Assembly: GCA_036652735.1 (NCBI GenBank)
Contig: JAVVVI010000030.1
Coordinates: 1 to 28,827 of the forward strand
From: JAGOGN01 sp036652735
Lineage (GTDB): Bacteria; Bacillota; Clostridia; Lachnospirales; Lachnospiraceae
DNA length: 28,827 bases
Direction: 5' to 3'
Part shown: positions 16,427 to 23,651 of the stretch, one piece after another
How positions within the stretch are numbered: position 1 is the stretch's first letter
Layout: each line of letters starts with the position of its first letter
The notes under the pieces: model-generated
The model's input: only the letters and a program-made list of their open reading frames with translations
The model's database searches: none
What the model was told of the DNA's origin: nothing
Made by a program: the position numbers and the translations under genes

Positions 16427-17152
16427 ATGGTATATGATTTGGAACCATTAAAAATGGCTTGCCGCAATATTGACATTGAGTTGACGGATGCCCAGCTTAG
16501 TATGTTCTTTTCCTATTATGACAAACTTATGGAAAAAAACAAAGTCATGAATTTAACTACGATTACAGAATTGGATGAAGTAATTGAAAAGCATTTCCTG
16601 GATAGTTTATTTTTAGTAAAAGGAATTGATTTAAGTAAGATTAACACCATAATTGATGTTGGTACAGGAGCAGGTTTTCCCGGAATTCCACTTAAAATTG
16701 TATTTCCACATTTGAATATTGTTTTAATGGATTCCCTTAAGAAACGTTTGAAGTTCTTAGATGATATTATTTTGGATTTTGGTCTTACAGGAATTAAAAC
16801 AGTACATGGAAGAGCGGAAGATCTTGGACAGATGGCACTTTATCGGGAACAGTTTGATTTATGTGTCTCAAGAGCAGTCTCGAATCTTTCTACCTTATCC
16901 GAATATTGCCTTCCTTTTGTAAAACAAGAGGGGTATTTTATCTCCTATAAGTCCGGTGATATTGATGCAGAATTAAAGGAAGCAGATAAAGCTATTTCAG
17001 TGTTGGGAGGGGGAACTGCGGAAGTTATCTTATTCACACTTCCTAAGAGTGAGAGTTTAAGGTCTTTTGTAAAAATAAAAAAGGTAAAACATACTCCCAA
17101 ACTATATCCAAGGCAGGCCGGAACACCAAATAAAGAACCAATAAAAAAGTAA
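16427..17152 (+). CDS. rsmG: 16S rRNA (guanine-N7) methyltransferase RsmG
   Basis: SAM-dependent methyltransferase for G527 of 16S rRNA (E. coli numbering); loss of the enzyme is known to give low-level streptomycin resistance. The 241 residues match the family. MNLTTITELDEVIEKHFLDS is the family N-terminal motif, motif I is IIDVGTGAGFPGIPL (about 71-85) and the KSGDIDAEL region follows. It starts 2 bases after mnmG with GAAGGAG upstream, so translation is coupled. Confidence 0.97.
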   Translation: MVYDLEPLKMACRNIDIELTDAQLSMFFSYYDKLMEKNKVMNLTTITELDEVIEKHFLDSLFLVKGIDLSKINTIIDVGTGAGFPGIPLKIVFPHLNIVLMDSLKKRLKFLDDIILDFGLTGIKTVHGRAEDLGQMALYREQFDLCVSRAVSNLSTLSEYCLPFVKQEGYFISYKSGDIDAELKEADKAISVLGGGTAEVILFTLPKSESLRSFVKIKKVKHTPKLYPRQAGTPNKEPIKK

Positions 17153-17154
17153 AC

Positions 17155-17190
17155 TACAAAAAAATGAGCTCTTGCCAGAGCTCATTGTCT
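17155..17190. terminator. Bidirectional terminator between rsmG and the hydrolase-fold gene
   Basis: A 9-bp perfect stem ATGAGCTCT (17164-17172) with AGAGCTCAT (17177-17185) and a 4-base loop. On the minus strand it is followed by T7, a strong terminator for the gene ending at 17193. On the plus strand the trailing TGTCTTATT is weaker but adequate for rsmG. Confidence 0.85.
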
Positions 17191-17192
17191 TA

Positions 17193-18137
17193 TTAGCTAT
17201 TCATTATAAAATGAATGGTTTCCACTAGCTTTCTAGGTGTCTCCAATTGAGGAAGCCCCTTGGTATCCTTTAGGTGAACGCATTCAATTGCCGGATTGTA
17301 GAATAAATATTCTTCTTCAATATCTAAATAGTCATCCTTTTCCATACTGCTGATAATACAAATACTTTGATTAATATTTTTCAGAGCATGTATAATGTTT
17401 ATATTTGTATAGTTGGTTCGTATACTGGAAAACAAATATTTACCGCTGCTTCTATTTTTATGTGCAGCTTCATAGCAGGCATCAATTACATCTTCTGTTA
17501 TGGAATAATTTTTATAGGATTTTTCGTATTTGAAAGCAAGCCTTGATTTCTGCATTTCTAAATTGTAAATCAGTGTTCCAATAATTGGCAGATCTAAAAA
17601 GAATTTCAAGGTGTTCTTTCTCTTACTTGGCATTTTTGTTAATTGATTTAATTCAGTTGGATTAATTAAAATTAATTTTTCATATTGTTCAGGATCCATA
17701 TTACAAGACATTATTGTAATGGAAGATGAATCACCTGTGGATACCATAGTAGTTTTTTCACCAATAACGTGTTTAATGAAATCTCTCAGTAATTCCACAT
17801 ATAGAAAGTTTGTATAGGTTAAATTTGGTCTGTCGGATCGTCCACATCCGAGCAAGTCTATGGTGTAGACTGTGTTTGTTCTGGATAGCTCCTGTACAAC
17901 GTTCTTCCATTCGTAATTAGAGCATTCCGGCTGCAAGTCGTGAATAAGTAAGAGTGGCTTGCCGGATCCCTCTTTGGTGTAGTATACGTTGCCATAGCGC
18001 CAATTATAAAAATGTCCTTTGTCCGCTTTCAATATATTCTTAATTGCAGCGGCGTTATCTATGATCCTATTCATGATATGAATAATCAGTGTAGCAATGG
18101 ACGCAAGTAATACAAAATTTTTAATATTTTTCTTCAT
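17193..18137 (-). CDS. Membrane-anchored alpha/beta hydrolase-fold protein, possibly inactive
   Basis: A 314-residue protein with an N-terminal hydrophobic anchor (about 7-26) followed by an alpha/beta hydrolase fold: PLLLIHD (61-67), TIDLLGCGRSDRP (92-104), a nucleophile-elbow-like GDSSS (135-139, S137 in the nucleophile position), and LILINP. In the C-terminal region the usual GHxPxxExP signature reads KGLPQLETP (293-301), so the position expected for the catalytic histidine is Gly294. The oxyanion HG motif is HD. These features suggest a non-catalytic or altered protein. Substrate cannot be inferred. It is transcribed leftwards from its own promoter (18170-18198), head-on to replication, and shares a terminator with rsmG. 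The start follows GGAGGTATACT. Confidence 0.75.
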   Translation of the reverse strand: MKKNIKNFVLLASIATLIIHIMNRIIDNAAAIKNILKADKGHFYNWRYGNVYYTKEGSGKPLLLIHDLQPECSNYEWKNVVQELSRTNTVYTIDLLGCGRSDRPNLTYTNFLYVELLRDFIKHVIGEKTTMVSTGDSSSITIMSCNMDPEQYEKLILINPTELNQLTKMPSKRKNTLKFFLDLPIIGTLIYNLEMQKSRLAFKYEKSYKNYSITEDVIDACYEAAHKNRSSGKYLFSSIRTNYTNINIIHALKNINQSICIISSMEKDDYLDIEEEYLFYNPAIECVHLKDTKGLPQLETPRKLVETIHFIMNS

Positions 18138-18169
18138 AGTATACCTCCAATCAAATTGATGATACTCCT

Positions 18170-18198
18170 ATTATAGACGAAATTGCCAAGGTATACAA
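18170..18198 (-). promoter_or_regulatory. Promoter of the hydrolase-fold gene
   Basis: On the minus strand TTGTAT (18198-18193) and a perfect TATAAT (18175-18170) are 17 bases apart, with the start codon at 18137 after a leader of about 26 nt. Confidence 0.7.
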
Positions 18199-18237
18199 AT
18201 AAAATATTTAATTATTTTTCTTTCACTCTGTCTTCTT

Positions 18238-18290
18238 TTGGTATAGAATTAAAGTAGTAGTATAATTGCAAAAAATAAGAACATATGTTT
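18238..18290 (+). promoter_or_regulatory. Promoter and LexA-box-like motif for the sensor kinase
   Basis: TTGGTA (18238-18243) and TATAAT (18261-18266) are 17 bases apart. GAACATATGTTT (18279-18290) lies just after the predicted start of transcription and touches the ribosome-binding site GGAG (18291-18294). It matches the Firmicutes SOS consensus GAACRNRYGTTY at every position. Binding by LexA is an inference. Confidence 0.55.
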
Positions 18291-18300
18291 GGAGAATGAA

Positions 18301-19362
18301 ATGATTTATGAATTTTTGATGAAAGAATTAGACGAACTTATGAATACGAAACAGAACCTTGAATCGGAGCTTGAAAAACTTCATATAAAAATTAAAGAAA
18401 CACTTCAATTTATTCAGGTTCTCAATGCAGGAACAGATGATAGATATGAGTCGTTTTTTCCTTATTTAATTAATAATGACAATCATATTAAGATAGAGGA
18501 ATTGAAGAAAAATTTAGTTGAATACGAAGATACGATTCATAGGAAGGAAAATTATCTTAATTATACCAATGATAAAATAGGTACTCTTCAACTGGTGTTG
18601 CAGCGTGTGGATATTTTGGAAAAAAAGTCCAATCTTTCAATAAATCAGAGTCAGAATGAGTTGGTTGGATTAGGTGATTTAGATAATGAAGGATTTCGAT
18701 TGAAACTTCTTGAAACCCAGGAAGCGGAACGTCAGCGAATTGCAAGAGATTTGCATGACTCAACGGTTCAGAATTTAACTGCCATGTCGCATAAATTGGA
18801 ATACTGTTCACGCCTGATTGACTCCGATCCCAATCGTAGTAAAATCGAACTAATGAATGCGTCTAAGAGTATGAGAGAAAATGTAAATGATATGAGAAAA
18901 ATTATTTACGATCTCCGTCCTATGGCATTGGATGATATGGGAATTGATATCGCAATTGAACGAGAGCTTGGAAGACTGGAGCGTGAGAGTGGTGTAAAGA
19001 TTCTATATTCCGTTCAGGGTGAGGTCCTATACAATCTTCCAATCGTTAATTTATCACTTTTTAGAATTATACAAGAGGCATGCAATAATGCAATTAAACA
19101 TGCGGAACCGAAAAATATATCTGTTCGTATTACAAATTATTTGAATAAGGTAGAGCTACATATTGTGGATGACGGAAAAGGATTTGATACGGATAAAGAT
19201 TTTTTTAATGAAGATGTTGGCAAGGGATTTGGTTTAACAACTATGAAGGAAAGAATTTATCTGTTGTCAGGTACGTTGAATATTACATCAGAAGTTGGAA
19301 AAGGTACAGATTTATTTGTTACAGTTCCGGTAAGAACAGAGGAGGATACATATGCCGATTAA
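18301..19362 (+). CDS. DegS-like soluble sensor histidine kinase
   Basis: A 353-residue cytoplasmic histidine kinase of the HisKA_3/NarL-partner type. No membrane segment is visible. Residues 1-115 are predicted coiled coil rich in Glu, Lys and Leu, followed by a H-box ERQRIARDLHDSTVQNLT with phospho-acceptor H152, then the dimerisation helices with the DLRPMALDDMG motif, and an HATPase with the N box IQEACNNAIKHA and G boxes VDDGKGFD and GKGFGLTTM. The layout resembles B. subtilis DegS. ATG 18301 is preferred because GGAGAATGAA precedes it; an in-frame TTG 12 bases upstream overlaps the LexA-like box. It overlaps the response regulator by 11 bases. The signal is unknown. Confidence 0.88.
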   Translation: MIYEFLMKELDELMNTKQNLESELEKLHIKIKETLQFIQVLNAGTDDRYESFFPYLINNDNHIKIEELKKNLVEYEDTIHRKENYLNYTNDKIGTLQLVLQRVDILEKKSNLSINQSQNELVGLGDLDNEGFRLKLLETQEAERQRIARDLHDSTVQNLTAMSHKLEYCSRLIDSDPNRSKIELMNASKSMRENVNDMRKIIYDLRPMALDDMGIDIAIERELGRLERESGVKILYSVQGEVLYNLPIVNLSLFRIIQEACNNAIKHAEPKNISVRITNYLNKVELHIVDDGKGFDTDKDFFNEDVGKGFGLTTMKERIYLLSGTLNITSEVGKGTDLFVTVPVRTEEDTYAD

Positions 19363-19996
19363 CATTATGATTGTGGACGATCATTCTATGGTTCGTGAGG
19401 GTTTAAAACAGTTGTTAGAGTTAGATGGAGAGATCAAGGTGATAGCAGAGACCGGAGATGGTTTGGAATGTATTCAGATTTTAGAACGCTGTATTCCGGA
19501 TGTGCTTCTTATAGATATTAATATGCCGAAGTTGAGTGGGTTGGAAGTTATTGAAAAAATACATTCAAGAAAAATTCACGTTAAAATAATTGTCTTGACA
19601 GTACATAGTGAAGTGGAATATTTATTAAAGGCAGTTGATATTGGTGTGAATGGATATATGTTAAAGGATTCTAATCTAGTGGAATTAAAGAAAGCAATTA
19701 CCACGGTGTATGAAGGGGAGACATATATACAACCGAATATGATTCCTTTATTAAATAATAGAATGTTAGAACGACAAACAGATTTTGCAATTGTAAATTC
19801 AATGACAAAAAGAGAAATGGAAGTTCTTAAATTGCTTGCTATTGGAATGTTAAATCGCGATATTGCTTATAAACTCAATATCAGCGAACGCACTGTTAAG
19901 AATCATATATTTAGTATTTTTAAAAAGTTAAATGTAACAGATCGAACCCAGGCGGCTGTATTTGCAATTCGTAATAATTTGGTAAATATTTACTGA
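19352..19996 (+). CDS. NarL/FixJ-family response regulator (DegU-like)
   Basis: A 214-residue regulator with a receiver domain (1-120) and a LuxR-type helix-turn-helix (about 147-210). The receiver shows the acidic pair DD (9-10), phospho-acceptor D55 in VLLIDINMPKLSG, a conserved Thr near 82 (IVLTVHSE) and Lys in MLKDSN. The DNA-binding domain has TKREMEVLKLLAIGMLNRDIAYKL and SERTVKNHIFSIFKKL. It starts at an ATG with AGAGGAGG upstream and overlaps the kinase gene by 11 bases, so the two are a cognate pair. It ends just before the parS sites. Targets are unknown. Confidence 0.92.
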   Translation: MPINIMIVDDHSMVREGLKQLLELDGEIKVIAETGDGLECIQILERCIPDVLLIDINMPKLSGLEVIEKIHSRKIHVKIIVLTVHSEVEYLLKAVDIGVNGYMLKDSNLVELKKAITTVYEGETYIQPNMIPLLNNRMLERQTDFAIVNSMTKREMEVLKLLAIGMLNRDIAYKLNISERTVKNHIFSIFKKLNVTDRTQAAVFAIRNNLVNIY

Positions 19997-20008
19997 TGAC
20001 TAACAAAA

Positions 20009-20024
20009 TGTTTCACGTGAAACA
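20009..20024. promoter_or_regulatory. parS site 1
   Basis: A perfect 16-bp palindrome TGTTTCACGTGAAACA, identical to the ParB/Spo0J binding consensus. It lies between the response regulator stop (19996) and parA, and would nucleate ParB spreading and condensin loading near the origin. Confidence 0.97.
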
Positions 20025-20073
20025 TATCTATATCTTGTGTGCTAAAATTTTACAGGTACTAGTTTATAAAAAA

Positions 20074-20089
20074 TGTTTCACGTGAAACA
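20074..20089. promoter_or_regulatory. parS site 2
   Basis: A second perfect TGTTTCACGTGAAACA, 65 bp (about six helical turns) from site 1. A TATAAT at 20099-20104 lies 9 bases downstream, so this site overlaps the -35 region of the putative parAB promoter and ParB could autoregulate its own operon. Confidence 0.97.
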
Positions 20090-20142
20090 AAAGTGTGTTA
20101 TAATTAATGGATAAGTTGTACAAGAAGGGAACACAAAAGAAT

Positions 20143-20907
20143 ATGGGCAGAATAATAGCAATTGCAAATCAGAAGGGCGGAGTAGGGAAAACAACTACTG
20201 CAATTAACCTTTCATCCTGTCTTGCAGAAGCGGGTAAAAAGGTTTTAGTTATCGACCTGGATCCACAGGGAAATACAACAAGTGGACTGGGAATGAATAA
20301 AAATGAAATTGAAAAAACAATTTATGAATTAATTCTTGGTGAATCCACAGTAAAAGAAAGTATGCATGACACATGCATTCCAAACCTCTTTATCTTACCA
20401 TCAAATGTGAATCTTGCCGGTGCTGAAATAGAACTTCTAGAGATAGCAGAAAAAGAATATTTACTAAAGGCTGAAATAGATTACGTTCAGGATGATTTTG
20501 ATTATGTAATCATTGATTGTCCACCTTCTTTAAATATGCTTACAATTAATGCAATGACAACGGCAAATACAGTCTTAGTACCAATTCAATGTGAATACTA
20601 TGCCTTAGAGGGACTAAGCCAGTTAATGCATACAATTCAATTGGTACAAACTCGATTAAATCCAAAGTTAGAGATGGAAGGAGTTGTATTTACAATGTAT
20701 GACAGCCGAACCAATTTATCAGGAGAGGTTGTTGAAAATGTTAGAAATAATTATGATGCAAAAATATATAATACAATTATTCCAAGAAATATTCGTTTGG
20801 CTGAAGCACCTAGTCACGGTTTACCAATTAATGTATATGATCCAAAATCAACAGGTGCAGAAAGTTACAGAAAATTAGCAAAAGAAGTTATTGAAAGGGT
20901 GGGTTAA
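20143..20907 (+). CDS. parA: Chromosome partitioning ATPase ParA/Soj
   Basis: Walker-type ATPase that works with ParB at parS in origin segregation and, in Bacillus, modulates DnaA. The 254-residue form starting MGRIIAIANQ is chosen because it matches the family N-terminus; the frame also contains an ATG at 20107, which lies 2 bases after the -10 element and lacks a ribosome-binding site. The deviant Walker A KGGVGKTT (11-18) has the signature lysine, followed by VIDLDPQGN (switch I) and the YVIIDCPPSL Walker B. AGAAGGGA precedes the start by about 12 bases, a slightly long spacing. parB follows 6 bases later. Confidence 0.96.
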   Translation: MGRIIAIANQKGGVGKTTTAINLSSCLAEAGKKVLVIDLDPQGNTTSGLGMNKNEIEKTIYELILGESTVKESMHDTCIPNLFILPSNVNLAGAEIELLEIAEKEYLLKAEIDYVQDDFDYVIIDCPPSLNMLTINAMTTANTVLVPIQCEYYALEGLSQLMHTIQLVQTRLNPKLEMEGVVFTMYDSRTNLSGEVVENVRNNYDAKIYNTIIPRNIRLAEAPSHGLPINVYDPKSTGAESYRKLAKEVIERVG

Positions 20908-20913
20908 ATATAA

Positions 20914-21807
20914 ATGGCAGCAAAAAAAAGTGGCTTAGGAAAAGGATTGGATTCTTTGATTACGGATAAAGTTGGGTTTAAAACATTGGTCCAGGAAGAA
21001 AAACAGTCTGTTCAGCCCCAACTATTCTTAAATATCAATAAAGTCGAACCAAATATGGAGCAGCCCAGACAAAACTTTGATGAAGATTCTCTCTTGGAGT
21101 TAGCAGAATCAATCAAACAATTTGGTATTATACAACCATTATTAGTACATGACAAAGGAACCTATTATGAAATCATTGCAGGGGAACGTCGGTGGAGAGC
21201 TGCAAAACTTGCTGGTTTGAAAGAAGTTCCTGTTATAATCAAAAATCTAACAGATCAGGAAATTGTTGAAATTTCTTTAATTGAAAATATACAAAGGGAA
21301 AACCTCAATCCAATTGAAGAGGCGTTGGCCTACAAAAAATTATTGAACGAATTTAACTTGAAACAGGACGAAGTTGCAGAACGAGTGTCTAAGAGTAGAA
21401 CGGCAGTCACAAATTCCATGCGTCTTTTGAGATTAGATGAAAAAGTTCAACAGATGGTAATTGACGGTTTACTATCAACTGGCCATGCCAGAGCTCTTTT
21501 ATCCCTTACAGATCCGGAAAAGCAATATATTACAGCACAAAAAATATTTGATGAGAAATTAAGTGTAAGAGAGACAGAAAAACTTGTAAAGAAACTTCAA
21601 AAAGAAAAGAGCATTCCTCCAAAAAATGATGAATCAGATAAATTAGACTTTATATTTAAAGATTTAGAAGAAAAACTAAAAGTAATAATTGGAACCAAGG
21701 TTTCCATTCATCAAAAGTCAAAAGACAATGGAAAGATTGAAATTGAATATTATTCAATCGATGAATTGGATCGTATTATGGATATGCTTCAAACAATAGA
21801 AAAATAA
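20914..21807 (+). CDS. parB: Chromosome partitioning protein ParB/Spo0J
   Basis: DNA-clamp CTPase that binds parS. The 297 residues comprise an N-terminal SGLGKGLDSLI motif that stimulates ParA (6-16), the ParB/Srx CTP-binding domain with GERRWRA (90-96) and ENIQRENLNP (124-133), a helix-turn-helix (about 150-185, DEVAERVSKSRTAVTNSMRLL by position) and a C-terminal dimerisation domain. Of the two ParB paralogues in Bacillus, Noc and Spo0J, the pairing with parA and the two parS sites 8-9 hundred bases upstream support Spo0J. It ends at a TAA immediately before a LexA-box-like sequence. Confidence 0.96.
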   Translation: MAAKKSGLGKGLDSLITDKVGFKTLVQEEKQSVQPQLFLNINKVEPNMEQPRQNFDEDSLLELAESIKQFGIIQPLLVHDKGTYYEIIAGERRWRAAKLAGLKEVPVIIKNLTDQEIVEISLIENIQRENLNPIEEALAYKKLLNEFNLKQDEVAERVSKSRTAVTNSMRLLRLDEKVQQMVIDGLLSTGHARALLSLTDPEKQYITAQKIFDEKLSVRETEKLVKKLQKEKSIPPKNDESDKLDFIFKDLEEKLKVIIGTKVSIHQKSKDNGKIEIEYYSIDELDRIMDMLQTIEK

Positions 21808-21819
21808 GAACAAATGTTC
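21808..21819. promoter_or_regulatory. LexA-box-like motif upstream of the DUF4446 gene
   Basis: GAACAAATGTTC matches the Firmicutes SOS consensus GAACRNRYGTTY fully. It abuts the parB stop codon and precedes the AAGGAG ribosome-binding site (21823-21828) of the next gene. No adjacent promoter is obvious, so it could be a chance match or a roadblock site. Confidence 0.4.
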
Positions 21820-21835
21820 GAACAAGGAGTGCAAG

Positions 21836-22342
21836 ATGAAATACTTAGAAATGATAAATGATTATTCATTGTATATGATATTGAGTTTATGTGGTGTGGT
21901 TATTCTTTTATTTATCCTCTATATCATCAATATTGTTCAGATGAACAAATTAAAAAAAAGATATAAAATTTTTATGACTGGAAATAATGCTAAGAATTTA
22001 GAAGATACAATTATAAAACGATTGGATCAGGTTGATACTTTAATAGAGGCAAATTCAGACAATTCCAAGAAAATTGAACTGCTTTTTAAATCAATGATTC
22101 CAACATTTCAAAAATTTGGTATGGTAAAATATGATGCATTTCAGGAAATGGGTGGAAAACTCAGTTTTTCATTAGCCTTGCTGGATCAGAAGAACGATGG
22201 TTTTATTATTAACGCGATGCATAGCCGCGAGGGTTGTTATACCTATATAAAAGAAATTGTCGATGGTAATTGTTATATTGCATTGGCTGAAGAAGAAAAG
22301 GAAGCACTGTTAATTGCTCAGGGAGAAGAAAAAAATAAGTAA
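21836..22342 (+). CDS. DUF4446 membrane-anchored protein
   Basis: A 168-residue protein with one N-terminal transmembrane helix (about 12-33, LYMILSLCGVVILLFILYII) and a cytoplasmic domain. A coiled-coil segment (about 55-85) leads to a C-terminal region with KYDAFQEMGGKLSFSLALLD (about 101-120), which is the recognisable DUF4446 core. This family is often encoded directly downstream of parB in Clostridia; its function is not known to me. It is 28 bases after parB and has its own AAGGAG ribosome-binding site. The LexA-like box just upstream is the only hint of separate regulation. Confidence 0.85.
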   Translation: MKYLEMINDYSLYMILSLCGVVILLFILYIINIVQMNKLKKRYKIFMTGNNAKNLEDTIIKRLDQVDTLIEANSDNSKKIELLFKSMIPTFQKFGMVKYDAFQEMGGKLSFSLALLDQKNDGFIINAMHSREGCYTYIKEIVDGNCYIALAEEEKEALLIAQGEEKNK

Positions 22343-22355
22343 ATTGTTAGAGTAT

Positions 22356-22384
22356 TTGCAAAATGATTCCAGCTATTATATAAT
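22356..22384 (+). promoter_or_regulatory. Promoter of the DUF3881 gene
   Basis: TTGCAA (22356-22361) and TATAAT (22379-22384) are separated by 17 bases, with AAGGAAGGAGGG just before the ATG at 22421. Confidence 0.75.
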
Positions 22385-22420
22385 AAAAGAAAGTTATCTC
22401 AAAAAGGAAGGAGGGAGAAT

Positions 22421-23305
22421 ATGCATCAATTTATACACTCAATTGGATTTTCAAGTATTAAAACGAAAGCTGAATTTGATATCATTTTAAAAGATGTTAT
22501 GGAACATCCCAACAGTCGCTCAATGGTGGAAAGAGAGGATGGAAGTGTTTTTTGCGAATTAAGCAAGGAATACGGAACAGCTATGGGTATTGCAGTCAGA
22601 GGAGAGTACGACAAGAACGACGTATTTCAAATGGAATATTATTTTCCTTACTTTTCCGGTGTGAATATTACAACTGAAGAATCCGTAGAGGTGGAAAAAC
22701 ATGCAGATAAAGATTCTTATGCGGCTGTTTGTGACGAAGTTAAAATTGGTGTTACCTTGATCTTTTATCTTTCCAATGCAGTTGAATATTTGAATTTAAA
22801 AAGGCTAAAAAGAGTCAATCCTTCCATGGCAAAATCTTATTTAAGCGGACTTGCTTCAAAAGGTATGATTCTTCTTCCGGTGAATAAAGATGAAAAAAAA
22901 TCAATTCATCATAAAAAGGTATCAAACGATAGAGACGAATTGATTGAGGCTGCCAGAGATGGAGATGAAGATGCCATTGAAAGTTTAACATTAGAAGATA
23001 TTGACACATATTCCATGCTCTCCAGAAGAATTTTACGGGAGGATATTTTAACGATTGTTGATACCTACTTCATGCCCTATGGAATCGAGAGTGATCAGTA
23101 TTCCATTATGGGGGAGATTATGGATTTTTCCACTACGCTAAATACTGTAACTGGTGAGGAAGTATGTGCAATGACAATTTCCTGTAATCACTTGTCATTG
23201 GATGTGTGTATTAATAAGTCACAACTTTTGGGTGAACCATCCATTGGAAGAAGATTTAAGGGAATTATTTGGATGCAGGGAATTGTAAAATTTTCGGAGA
23301 TATAG
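22421..23305 (+). CDS. DUF3881 family protein
   Basis: A 294-residue soluble protein beginning MHQFIHSIGFSSIKTKAEFD, which I recognise as the DUF3881 family typical of Lachnospiraceae. It shows no signal peptide, membrane segment or catalytic motif that I can identify. An acidic, charged middle region (about 165-200) separates two folded parts, and the C-terminal part contains YGIESDQYSIMGEI and a final GRRFKGIIWMQG segment. It has its own promoter and a strong ribosome-binding site (AAGGAAGGAGG). Function is unknown; its position after the parAB-DUF4446 block is probably conserved by descent. Confidence 0.8.
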   Translation: MHQFIHSIGFSSIKTKAEFDIILKDVMEHPNSRSMVEREDGSVFCELSKEYGTAMGIAVRGEYDKNDVFQMEYYFPYFSGVNITTEESVEVEKHADKDSYAAVCDEVKIGVTLIFYLSNAVEYLNLKRLKRVNPSMAKSYLSGLASKGMILLPVNKDEKKSIHHKKVSNDRDELIEAARDGDEDAIESLTLEDIDTYSMLSRRILREDILTIVDTYFMPYGIESDQYSIMGEIMDFSTTLNTVTGEEVCAMTISCNHLSLDVCINKSQLLGEPSIGRRFKGIIWMQGIVKFSEI

Positions 23306-23326
23306 TGGAATAAAGATTGGAACTTC

Positions 23327-23355
23327 TTGTTTTTATGGATGATTTATGATAAAAT
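23327..23355 (+). promoter_or_regulatory. Promoter for the tRNA-Arg transcript
   Basis: TTGTTT (23327-23332) and TAAAAT (23350-23355) are 17 bases apart. The start near 23362 would put the decayed tRNA-like element (23391-23440) and then the intact tRNA-Arg on one transcript with a leader of about 110 nt. Confidence 0.6.
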
Positions 23356-23383
23356 TAAAAAGTTGTAAAAGTATGAAATTATT

Positions 23384-23440
23384 CTCTCCATAGCCAGGTC
23401 GGATAGAATGTTCGCCTCCTAAGTAGGAGGCGTTCGTCCA
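23384..23440 (+). pseudogene. Decayed partial tRNA-Arg copy
   Basis: Aligned without gaps to the intact tRNA-Arg downstream, positions 23391-23423 match 21 of 33 bases, with identical blocks TAGC, GGATAGA and CCTCCTAAG at the same offsets (0, 10 and 24). After a 5-base deletion the T-arm block GGCGTTCG (23429-23436) also matches. The D-stem and acceptor stem do not pair, so it cannot be a functional tRNA. It folds into a new 7-bp hairpin CGCCTCC (23413-23419) / GGAGGCG (23426-23432). Confidence 0.6.
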
Positions 23441-23472
23441 CATTTATTAAGGGATTATGAAAAAATAAATCT

Positions 23473-23546
23473 GTTTCCGTAGCTCAGCTGGATAGAGCAC
23501 CGCCCTCCTAAGGCGGGTGTCGGGCGTTCGAATCGCCTCGGGAACG
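23473..23546 (+). tRNA. tRNA-Arg (anticodon CCU)
   Basis: A 74-nt tRNA. The acceptor stem GTTTCCG (23473-23479) pairs with CGGGAAC (23539-23545), followed by discriminator G and no encoded CCA. The D-stem is GCTC/GAGC, the anticodon stem CCGCC/GGCGG encloses CTCCTAA (anticodon CCT, reading AGG), and the T-arm is GGGCG/CGCCT around TTCGAAT. It is preceded by a decayed copy of itself and followed by a terminator and the van cluster. Confidence 0.96.
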
Positions 23547-23553
23547 CTGAAAG

Positions 23554-23585
23554 TACTGAATTCTAAAGGAGTTCAGTATTTTTTA
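23554..23585 (+). terminator. Terminator after tRNA-Arg
   Basis: A stem ACTGAATTC (23555-23563) with GAGTTCAGT (23569-23577, one G.U pair), a 5-base loop, then TTTTTT (23579-23584). A strong intrinsic terminator for the tRNA transcript; the minus-strand transcript ending at vanT is convergent with it. Confidence 0.9.
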
Positions 23586-23651
23586 TTGATAGAAACAATT
23601 GATTTACCCAATAATGAAATGGCACACTTCAGTTTTACCGGAAAGTAGAGG

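Noticed and set aside
20107..20142. Earlier in-frame ATG for parA
   Set aside because: It lies 2 bases after the -10 element with no ribosome-binding site, and the family N-terminus begins at 20143.
23391..23440. Second functional tRNA-Arg
   Set aside because: The D-stem and acceptor stem do not pair and the T-arm is truncated; called a decayed copy instead.
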